From contig JAPLFJ010000035.1 in NCBI GenBank assembly GCA_026390735.1, positions 1 through 64,000 on the forward strand: a stretch of 64,000 nt of DNA, written 5' to 3'. The notes beneath the pieces were generated by a model, which worked only from the letters and a program-made list of their open reading frames with translations, made no database searches and was not told the origin of the DNA. Origin of the DNA: Ignavibacteriota bacterium (lineage in GTDB: Bacteria > Bacteroidota > Ignavibacteria > Tepidaquicellales > Tepidaquicellaceae). Shown here piece after piece: positions 19,901 through 26,553 of the stretch; position 1 is the stretch's first letter, and each line of letters starts with the position of its first letter. The position numbers and the translations under genes are program-made.

Positions 19901-20170
19901 GTACCTAATAAGTTTAACCTGAGCCAGAACTATCCGAATCCGTTTAATCCGAATACAGTTATCAGTTTTCAGTTGCCCGTTGATAGTAAGGTTAGTTTAG
20001 TGATTTATGATATAAGAGGAAAAGAAGTTAAGACTTTACTTAGTGAAGTAAGGACTGCAGGATATTATACTGTTCCGTTTAATGGTTCTGAATTTGCAAG
20101 CGGAATTTACTTATACAGGATAACGGTCGACAAGTATGTGATGACTAAAAAGATGATGCTTGTGAAATAG
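16973..20170 (+). CDS. Giant T9SS-secreted repetitive adhesin-like protein (1065 aa)
   Basis: Signal peptide of about 25 residues ending in SWGQ. A G8-like entry domain lies at residues 80–122 (GNWSDRATWGG…VTINSGITVTVD). A Thr/Gly/Asn-rich beta-solenoid follows, including two consecutive ~85-residue repeats (about 532–616 and 617–700; VNGTLxLTNxTLTNG … LIYxGTxxxTTG). The C-terminal module starts at PLPVRLSSF (about 875) and the sorting domain at LSQNYPNPFNP (about 983). Residues 910–920 are encoded by a heptanucleotide repeat (19701–19735). The 3' 500 bp is almost identical to that of the 20790 gene, which implies recent exchange. It is probably an exported surface or matrix protein; no catalytic motif is visible. 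Confidence 0.85.
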   Translation: MKTFITFLLVLAIVICFLPNDSWGQEKSQEQNSIQKNVQSDKDIGNQQVITSALPINNEIIRISEPPINAPLANRTATVSGNWSDRATWGGSSVPVAGDIVTINSGITVTVDVAAACASITFAAVNANSTITISGTNSLTVSGLVTMPRPATGFSCTINVNAGTASFGSLTMSATTIGRNDVINITTGTLTISGAITTGTTGCQINLTGAGTFNIGGSSNLFLTLPTVSGSTVNYTGTSAQNIYPITYQGNLGLSGAGTKTISNGVYAANTVVVNGSVTNSSTLVLSAGTSSLSTMIIMGGNVTNTGTITSTGAYTRFYFGSANAQTFTNNGTVTSPVASFDLANTNASGLTLTGNGFNVTRANLFYGTVVNSNKITLGTGGVSTAVVQRGVATNTSPAGRFDVAPAFNVGSGGLNLLYDNGSVAYNTGFEVPSSSICNLFYIFDAADVTLNTNLTVSSVLNFVGGTGTPTLRIGANTLTIGGVITYTVAGAFYGGTTSNLVMNGATTVNSILNGLNNFTINANTTLGGAVTVNGTLTLTNRTLTNGANLTMASGSTISRDVGTLGSSPTFAGTVNLIYTGTTGVTTGNEKSTSSGVINNFIVNKSGGVTLASAAQVNGTLFLTNGTLTNGTYLVMANGSTVNRADGTLSLAPAFGTSVNLIYSGTNPITTGVENPVSSSVLNNLTINNTGGITLGSNTTVNGSTTLSGGLLKTTSSYALYFGTTAISPSEDCGAYIEGTAVMNQRSAGINALDFLNCFIHTGANIGDVTVTRVTGTDGIITANGNSGIAANWDIVTTIPLGTGVTKDVTYSWPCDLDNEHPFAPSILAQLYYVNGTALEPVGAGVDVSGSDPRNITVAHSHFSKYTIGSSDAPLPVRLSSFTSSPRGRNVLLDWVTASEINNAGFEIERVKSSELRVKNWEKIGYLQGKGTVNTPTKYTFEDKNLQTGKYQYRLKQTDNNGNFEYFALNGEVEVGVPNKFNLSQNYPNPFNPNTVISFQLPVDSKVSLVIYDIRGKEVKTLLSEVRTAGYYTVPFNGSEFASGIYLYRITVDKYVMTKKMMLVK

Positions 20171-20177
20171 GCAACAG

Positions 20178-20577
20178 GAAGTAGGGTGTAGGAAGTAAGA
20201 AGTAGGAAGTAAGAAGTAGGAAGTAGGAAGTAGGAAGTAAGAAGTAGGAAGTAAGAAGTAGGAAGTATGAAGTAGGAAGTAGGAAGTAAGAAGTAGGAAG
20301 TAAGAAGTAGGAAGTAAGAAGTAGGAAGTAAGAAGTAGGAAGTAGGAAGTAGGAAGTAAGAAGTAAGAAGTAGGAAGTATGAAGTAGGAAGTATGAAGTA
20401 GGAAGTAGGAAGTAGGAAGTAAGAAGTAGGAAGTAAGAAGTAGGAAGTAAGAAGTAGGAAGTAGGAAGTAGGAAGTAGGAAGTAGGAAGTAGGAAGTAGG
20501 AAGTAGGAAGTAGGAAGTAGGAAGTAGGAAGTAAGAAGTAGGAAGTAAGAAGTAGGAAGTATGAAGTAGGAAGTAGA
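20178..20577 (+). repeat. Heptanucleotide minisatellite (GAAGTAG/GAAGTAA/GAAGTAT)
   Basis: About 57 tandem 7-mers starting eight bases after the stop of the 16973 gene. The seventh base varies among G, A and T. Because three heptamers make 21 bases, several frames stay open on the minus strand, encoding runs such as LLPTSYF; these are not genes. Length polymorphism by slippage is expected. Confidence 0.95.
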
Positions 20578-20725
20578 CAGTTACGAGTGAAAACGTGCAT
20601 CCGCCTCGGCGGAGCAAGAAAAGATAAAAGAAGAAATGGCACACTGAGAAAAGACGATTAGAGCTGATTTTCACTGATTGTTTTTTAGGGTTAAAGATTA
20701 AAGATAATTCTGGTTTACCAGCGTA
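20578..20725 (+). repeat. 150-bp interspersed element, copy 3, inside the minisatellite
   Basis: Same termini as the copies at 11498 and 13267 (CAGTTACGAG … CCAGCGTA). Heptamer repeat lies on both sides, so the element appears to have entered the tract, or the tract grew around it. Confidence 0.8.
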
Positions 20726-20756
20726 TGAAGTAGGAAGTAAGAAGTAGGAAGTAAAC
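20726..20756 (+). repeat. Short continuation of the heptamer tract
   Basis: Four further GAAGTAG/GAAGTAA units after the 150-bp element, ending 33 bases before the next start codon. Confidence 0.85.
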
Positions 20757-20789
20757 AATGAGAAGATTAATAATTTTAAATAAAGTATT

Positions 20790-23700
20790 ATGAAAAAGAT
20801 AATTATAACATTTGTTTTGCTGTTGAATGTAATTGTAAGTATATCTTTTTCTCAGGAAACAAGAGGGTTAAATGGTGATGTAGTAACACCGTATGTATTT
20901 AAGATGACTGATTTGCAATCATTTGGCGATGTGTATCTTGGCACAACTCCAAAAAGAACTTTTAATGAAGTAGAACCCCCTTACGCACCTGAGTTTCCAA
21001 CCCCTGATGCAAGAAATATTTCTAATTTCACTTATGACAAAAGTGCGAATAATCCTGCACCTTTTGCACCGGTTACAGGAACAAACTTTGAAGGAATTGC
21101 ACAAAACGGATATATTCCAAGCGAACCACAGCCTGCAGCAGGACCAGATCATATATTAATACTCGGAAATGTATCCGTAAAAATTGCAGATAAAAACGGT
21201 AACTCACTCAGCAATGTTTTGCAGACTGCATTTTTCAATATACCCATTGCCGAAGGAGCAGGATTTGATGCAAAATGCTTTTATGACTACAGAAGAAGAA
21301 GATTTGTTGCGTTATGCGAGACTCAAACATCAAGTCCTGCAGTTTGCAAATACTATCTTGCTATATCTGCTACATCAAATGCTATGGGAACCTGGTATGT
21401 TTATTCTTTTGACATGACTAAAGACGGGACAACACAGACTGCTAACTGGTCAGACTTTCCCGGTCTTGGAATAAGTGATGATAAGTTAGTAATGAGCGGA
21501 CAACAATTTACTTTTTCAGGGAATTCCTATCAGTATCAGAAATTAAGAATAATTGACAGAGCACTTGCATATTCAGGTGCAGCACTAACTTTTACAGATA
21601 TAGTAAACTGGTCAGGTCAGGTATTTGTTACAAAACCAGGGAGGAATATGAGTGCCGGTAATGACATTTATATTCTTGCTACAACTTACAGCGGAGGGAC
21701 GACTGTTGAATTCAGAACATTAACAGGAGCACCTGCCTCCCCTGTACTATCCGCCGCTACTAACATAAATGTAAATGCTTATGGTATTCCTCCTGATGCC
21801 CCCGGAGGCAGCAGGTCTGCTACAGTAAACACTGGTGACAGCAGAACATCAGATTTTTTCGTAAGAAACGGAGTTTTGAACATTGCTTTCCATATAGGGA
21901 CTACTATTTCAGGAACGAATGTCTCTGCAATAAAATTTTTAAGAATTGCTGTTAACCCTTTGAATACAACACCATTGACTGATGAAACGTATGGAGCAGC
22001 AAGCACTTATTATTATTATCCGATGGTATGCGTTGATTCTGCAGGTACTATGTTTATGGGATTCGGGAAATCGTCAAGGACTGAGTATCCTTCATCTTAC
22101 ATTACAGGAAAAAGAAGAGGTGACGCAACAATCCAATCAAGTGTTTTAGCAAAGTCCGGCATTGCTGTAACAAGCCAAACCCGTTGGGGAGATTATACAG
22201 GAATAGATATGGATGAATCTGCTACAAACCCCGGAGGGTCTTATGCCTGGTATTCAGGGCAGTATACTAAAGCTGCTGCTACTTTCGGAACCTGGGTAAC
22301 ACAATTGAATTTTACCTACGGTCAGATTCGTGGACAGGTAGTTAATGATGCAGACGGAGATGTAACAACCACAGGCGACAGGACTGCAGTTACAGGTGCG
22401 ACAGTATTACTGAAACAAGGCACGGCAACTATTGATACTAAAATAACTGATGCATCGGGTAATTATAATTTCGGGTATCTTGAGACTGCCACAAATTACA
22501 GCGTTGTTTTTGCTCCCCCATCGGGAAAACACTCTGTAGATGTAATGACAGGAACCGGCGGAACTACTCAAACGAAAACGGATTATAAAACGATTGCAGT
22601 TAACCTAACAAATTCACAAACTTCTACGGGAAACACTTATATAGTAAGTGACTGGCTGAACTCAGTAGCAACAGGTAACTGGAACAGCACATCAGCCTGG
22701 AAAGACAATGTTACCCCTGTTAATACTGATAAAATCCTTATCAATTCAGGACATACTATTACCGTAAATTCAAACTATACTTGTAACAGCATTAAAGATA
22801 ATGGTGTGTTACAATTTGATAATGTCTCTTCATGGTTACTTACAATCAGTTCAAACCTGATACTGAATAATCAAATCATTGTGCTTGGCAATAATAATAT
22901 TAATGTCGGAGGGACAATATCAGGTGCGGGTCCAGGTGCTTACATTTCAACCGGAGGAACGGGGAAATTAAAATGTACAGTTAACAATAACAATACTTTT
23001 GTACTCTTCCCCATCGGAAGAACTGCATACAACCCTATCAGCATAAAACTAAGCCCGGCTTCAACTTCGGATGCATTTTCAGTGCTGGTTAAAAATGCTG
23101 TATCATACCCCGGGCCTAATCCTGCCAGTACAGTAGCAAGAGAATGGGATATCAGCGAGGGGACATCAGGCGGTTCATATGCAACGATTGAATTTAATTT
23201 CAATACAGGGGAAGGATTAACTAATTTTACATCAGGGCAAATAGGACACTGGAATGGCACCTCCTGGGATGCAATAGCTGCAAATATATCAGGTGCAGGA
23301 CCATATAAGATTACAAGTATTCAGGAAATAACAAGTTTCTCGCCTTTTATTGTTGGTAATGAAGCCCCTTTACCTGTAACCATTTCCAGCCTGACTTCTA
23401 TTATTTCAGGCAGAAATATAAACCTGAAATGGATAACAGCATCGGAAATAAATAATGCGGGATTCGAGATTGAGAGAGTTAAGAGTTATGAGTTAAGAGT
23501 TAAGAATTGGGAAAAAATTGGATATGTACAGGGCAAAGGGACTGTGAATATTCCGACAGATTATTCTTTTGAGGACAAGAATCTGCAGACAGGAAAGTAT
23601 CAGTACAGATTGAAGCAAATAGATAACAATGGTAACTTTGAATATTTTGCCTTGAACGGTGAAGTAGAAATTGGTGTACCGATGAAATTCGAACTGAGCC

Positions 23701-23945
23701 AGAATTATCCGAATCCGTTTAATCCGAACACAGTTATCAGTTTTCAGTTGCCCGTTGACAGTAAGGTTAGTTTAGTGATTTATGATATAAGAGGAAAAGA
23801 AGTTAAGACTCTGTTTAGTGAAGTAAGGACTGCAGGATATTATACAGTTCCGTTTAATGGTTCTGAATTTGCAAGTGGAGTTTATTTATACAGGATAACT
23901 ACTGATAATTTTATAAAGACAAAGAAGATGGTCCTTGTTAAATAG
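20790..23945 (+). CDS. T9SS-secreted protein with beta-propeller-like and SdrD/CnaB-like domains (1051 aa)
   Basis: Signal peptide (about 1–21, ending in SFSQ). Residues ~100–510 form a region with sialidase/propeller-like features (AGPDHILILGNVSVKIADKNG, FYDYRRRRFVALCE, WSDFPGLGISDDKLVMS). A CnaB/SdrD B-like domain follows (IRGQVVNDADGDV … SGNYNFGYL). A G8-like segment comes next (VATGNWNSTSAWKDN … HTITVNSNYTC), then the PLPVTISSL module and the NYPNPFNP sorting domain. The heptamer repeat lies at 23476–23510. The gene starts 33 bases after the interrupted heptamer tract, so promoter spacing may depend on that tract. No catalytic residues are recognised. Confidence 0.83.
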   Translation: MKKIIITFVLLLNVIVSISFSQETRGLNGDVVTPYVFKMTDLQSFGDVYLGTTPKRTFNEVEPPYAPEFPTPDARNISNFTYDKSANNPAPFAPVTGTNFEGIAQNGYIPSEPQPAAGPDHILILGNVSVKIADKNGNSLSNVLQTAFFNIPIAEGAGFDAKCFYDYRRRRFVALCETQTSSPAVCKYYLAISATSNAMGTWYVYSFDMTKDGTTQTANWSDFPGLGISDDKLVMSGQQFTFSGNSYQYQKLRIIDRALAYSGAALTFTDIVNWSGQVFVTKPGRNMSAGNDIYILATTYSGGTTVEFRTLTGAPASPVLSAATNINVNAYGIPPDAPGGSRSATVNTGDSRTSDFFVRNGVLNIAFHIGTTISGTNVSAIKFLRIAVNPLNTTPLTDETYGAASTYYYYPMVCVDSAGTMFMGFGKSSRTEYPSSYITGKRRGDATIQSSVLAKSGIAVTSQTRWGDYTGIDMDESATNPGGSYAWYSGQYTKAAATFGTWVTQLNFTYGQIRGQVVNDADGDVTTTGDRTAVTGATVLLKQGTATIDTKITDASGNYNFGYLETATNYSVVFAPPSGKHSVDVMTGTGGTTQTKTDYKTIAVNLTNSQTSTGNTYIVSDWLNSVATGNWNSTSAWKDNVTPVNTDKILINSGHTITVNSNYTCNSIKDNGVLQFDNVSSWLLTISSNLILNNQIIVLGNNNINVGGTISGAGPGAYISTGGTGKLKCTVNNNNTFVLFPIGRTAYNPISIKLSPASTSDAFSVLVKNAVSYPGPNPASTVAREWDISEGTSGGSYATIEFNFNTGEGLTNFTSGQIGHWNGTSWDAIAANISGAGPYKITSIQEITSFSPFIVGNEAPLPVTISSLTSIISGRNINLKWITASEINNAGFEIERVKSYELRVKNWEKIGYVQGKGTVNIPTDYSFEDKNLQTGKYQYRLKQIDNNGNFEYFALNGEVEIGVPMKFELSQNYPNPFNPNTVISFQLPVDSKVSLVIYDIRGKEVKTLFSEVRTAGYYTVPFNGSEFASGVYLYRITTDNFIKTKKMVLVK

Positions 23946-24011
23946 TTGTACGATTTTAAGAAAGAGTTTGATGAATGCAACAAAAGCAGGAGAGACATAA
24001 TGCAGTGAATC

Positions 24012-24054
24012 TCCCTTTATTCCACCTCTTCAGATTAAAGAGGGGGATAAAGGG
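24012..24054. repeat. Long imperfect palindrome
   Basis: Arms TCCCTTTATTCCACCTCTT and AAGAGGGGGATAAAGGGA form an 18-bp stem with few mismatches around a short loop. No T run follows, so a REP-like palindrome is more likely than a terminator. Confidence 0.55.
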
Positions 24055-24271
24055 AAAACAAAACCACTGTATTCAACAACACGAATCATTCAGGAGGGAG
24101 TAAATGGATATAAGAATTGATAATAAGCATTTAAGAGTATTATCCGTTTTCCCTCCGATGATTCAGGGGCAATCAGAGGTCATACATTATTTAATTTTAA
24201 GATACAGTCTAAAGAGTTAGCGCTATAATAAATTGAGTTTACCTCAAGCAATAAACCCTTACTTAACGAAG

Positions 24272-24303
24272 GAGCCTTTGTGTGATGAGCAAAGGCTCTT
24301 TTT
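24272..24303 (+). terminator. Rho-independent terminator of the 20790 gene
   Basis: GAGCCTTTG / CAAAGGCTC stem with a nine-base loop and a T tract, 326 bases after the stop. The preceding TTACTTAACGAAGGAGCC stretch resembles the region before the 11150 terminator, so this 3' end was probably inherited by duplication. Confidence 0.75.
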
Positions 24304-24327
24304 ATTATATTAAGATCAAAGAAAGAA

Positions 24328-24420
24328 TTGGCACGCGGATGAAAGCAGAAAAATGCAGATTATCGCTGATAAGATATATTTAGGGTTAGAGATAAAATAA
24401 GTTACTTAAAAGAATAAAGA
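24328..24420 (+). repeat. Diverged copy of the modular intergenic repeat
   Basis: Carries TTGGCACGCGGATGAAAGCA, a GATTATCGCTGATAAGAT stretch and TTAGGGTTAGAGATAAAAT, which correspond to modules of the large blocks. Confidence 0.6.
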
Positions 24421-24463
24421 GATAATAGAATCCACCGAGATGGAATTATGTGAATTTGCATAT

Positions 24464-24571
24464 TGTTTCCCTGGTGCCGTCCGTTGTTTTCCTATATATT
24501 TCCTATAGCTTCCATATACCTTGCCTATAGCTTCCATATACCTCGCCTATTGCTTCCCTATTGCCGCCTAT
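24464..24571 (+). repeat. 11-bp degenerate tandem repeat
   Basis: About ten units of 10–11 bp, most ending in CCTAT or CATAT (for example AGCTTCCATAT at 24507 and 24529; ACCTTGCCTAT at 24518). Six consecutive units at 24496–24561 are exactly 11 bp, close to one helical turn. It lies just beyond the 3' end of the minus-strand gene at 24596. Confidence 0.8.
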
Positions 24572-24595
24572 TGGAATTCTCCGTAAATGAGGTTT

Positions 24596-26191
24596 CTACT
24601 CACCAGTCAGGCAGCCGGAAACATTCCAGTAAGAATTGTCGCCTGATGCAATTGACACTTTGAATGTGTGCTCCCCTGCTTTTAATCCGCTGAGTTTTAT
24701 TTCAAACGGAGTAACGACCATCCCCGGACACCAGTTTGAACGGCTGTAATCGGAAGATGACATTCCGTTCGGGAAGTTACCAGATGCAGGATTGTTTTCG
24801 CGGTAAGTACCGCAGTCTGTTCTCCATGGGATTAAGTTGAATACTTCAACACCATCAACGGATATTTTATGCACACGTGGAATGAACTCATCATCACCGT
24901 GACCTGTTGTAATAAATTTTATTCTGATATTATTCAGCCCTTCCGGGATTGTTGCTTTAACTGACAGCGTGTCGGTCTTAAATAAATTCGGGAATCCCTG
25001 TCCTTCCATTTCCATATAACTTAATGTGTTGAATAACGGCTGAACCCATCTGGAATTGTTTTCGTATTCGGGTTCTTCAAAATATTTCAGCCGAAGATTT
25101 ATTATATGTCCGCCCTTATCCCAGTTACCGATGAATGCACCGATGTATATATTTTCTCTGGTAAGTCCTTTTATTAAATCAGATACGTCAAGCCTGTAAA
25201 CTATTGAGTCTTTCCAGTTAAGTCCGTCGATATTTAAATCCTTACCAAAATATCCTGTACCGAATGATGTGATAAACCTCATCAGTTCAAGTGGCGGCTC
25301 ATATTCACTGCTGAGTGTCATTCCGTTGTTATGAGCAGGCAGTACATTAATCCCCTTTTCAAATGCCTCAAGTATATTCTTCTTCTTTGAGGCGGGTATT
25401 GCAAACACTGAACCGGTTCTGTCGTATGCATCTCCGTTTGAGCGGACAGTAAGTTCTGCAATTATGATTGTATTCTTAGTGGTTTCAGGCAAATTTATTT
25501 TCTTAAGAGAAATTGTCCCCTTCGATGTTTTAATAATCTCCTTCGCAAAATCATTTACGTGCGATTCATTGAATGACAGGTTTTCATTTTTAAATATTTC
25601 ATAAGTCTTATACCTGCTTTCAATAAGTTTCTGCTGAAATACGGGTTCGTTAATTTCGCTTAAGTTATCAGTCGGATACTTTGACAGATTTACATATTCA
25701 TCCGATACATCAATCTGCTTTGCATATATTTCATAATTACCGTTACGGACTACTTTTAGTATAAGCCCAGGAACCTCAGCAAGGTAAAGGATTGGAGCGC
25801 CCTTATAATCTGTTTCATCGGTATAGTATACTTCTATTTTATTTGACCTTATGCTTAAAAGTGATTTCATGCAATGATAACCGAGTATTTCAGGATATTC
25901 GTGTACGATTTCGAGTTTGGATTCAGTGTAGTTCTTTCTGAATGAATGGAAACTATTATCTTCTTTGATGAGTGTCTGGACTGTTTGTTTATTAACAAAA
26001 TCTATGTACTGCTTTTCTTTAATTAATACAGGTCTCGTTATTTGCATAGATTCTTTTGATATATAAACGACGATGGAGTCGGTTTTACTTTCTTTACCGT
26101 CCTGTTTTATACCATAGATAATTCGCATTTGCGGGAAAGCTGACTGGAATATTATCAGCAACAGGATTATTGAGAATATATATTTCATCAT
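24596..26191 (-). CDS. PNGase F-like peptide N-glycosidase with GLPGLI-like N-terminal domain (531 aa)
   Basis: Signal peptide residues 1–20. Residues ~21–175 resemble the GLPGLI family (YHCMKSLLSI, KIEVYYTDE, APILYLAEVPGLILKV). Residues ~205–531 resemble PNGase F: GDAYDR (253–258) aligns by eye with CDEWDR, placing Asp257 at catalytic Asp60. RFITSFGTGYFG and RLDVSDLI follow, and HGDDEF places Glu435 at catalytic Glu206. The end carries the WRTDCGTYRENNPASGNF and SSSDYSRSNWCPG motifs seen in type II PNGases. The Glu118 position seems to be Gly/Ala. It would remove N-linked glycans from glycoproteins in the periplasm or outside. There is no T9SS domain. Cysteines 460, 488 and 527 may form disulfides. 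Met1 and Met2 are both possible starts. Confidence 0.8.
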   Translation of the reverse strand: MMKYIFSIILLLIIFQSAFPQMRIIYGIKQDGKESKTDSIVVYISKESMQITRPVLIKEKQYIDFVNKQTVQTLIKEDNSFHSFRKNYTESKLEIVHEYPEILGYHCMKSLLSIRSNKIEVYYTDETDYKGAPILYLAEVPGLILKVVRNGNYEIYAKQIDVSDEYVNLSKYPTDNLSEINEPVFQQKLIESRYKTYEIFKNENLSFNESHVNDFAKEIIKTSKGTISLKKINLPETTKNTIIIAELTVRSNGDAYDRTGSVFAIPASKKKNILEAFEKGINVLPAHNNGMTLSSEYEPPLELMRFITSFGTGYFGKDLNIDGLNWKDSIVYRLDVSDLIKGLTRENIYIGAFIGNWDKGGHIINLRLKYFEEPEYENNSRWVQPLFNTLSYMEMEGQGFPNLFKTDTLSVKATIPEGLNNIRIKFITTGHGDDEFIPRVHKISVDGVEVFNLIPWRTDCGTYRENNPASGNFPNGMSSSDYSRSNWCPGMVVTPFEIKLSGLKAGEHTFKVSIASGDNSYWNVSGCLTGE

Positions 26192-26261
26192 AGATTTTAG
26201 TTTATTAAAATTATGTTATTCAGCATTTAAATTCTATATAAAAGGTAGGGTTGCCCAACAT

Positions 26262-26545
26262 GGTGGAACACTCAAAAAGAGTTCTACAAAGGAAAGATAA
26301 GAAATGGCACACTGATTAGAAACGATTTGGGCTGATATTCACTGATTAAAATATATTTATCACAGAGTGCACAGAGCACACAGAGAAGATCTTTTTAAGG
26401 GTTAAAGAAGAGAAATTGAAATAACTTTTCCTGCTAAATACATCCTCCCAATAAGACGGCGGACCTACGGCGAAAGTCACGAAATAAAGATAAGGATTTT
26501 AGGGTTAGAGATTACGATGAGAGAACATAGAGATTAAGAGATTAT
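26262..26545 (+). repeat. Diverged modular intergenic repeat
   Basis: Contains AAGAAATGGCACACTGATTA, a GCTGATATTCACTGATTA stretch (like the 150-bp element), CACAGAGTGCACAGAGCACA, and the TCCCAATAAGACGGCGGA word. It fills the gap between two minus-strand genes. No gene is seen. Confidence 0.65.
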
Positions 26546-26553
26546 AGAGAAGT

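Noticed and set aside
20111-20758. Long minus-strand open frames (215 and 165 codons) rich in LLPTSYF
   Set aside because: They are by-products of the heptamer tract, which has no stop in several frames; composition is pure repeat and one frame runs through the end of the 16973 gene.
24464-24571. CRISPR or iteron origin at the 11-bp array
   Set aside because: Units are contiguous without spacers, and no replication initiator gene or DnaA-box cluster is nearby.
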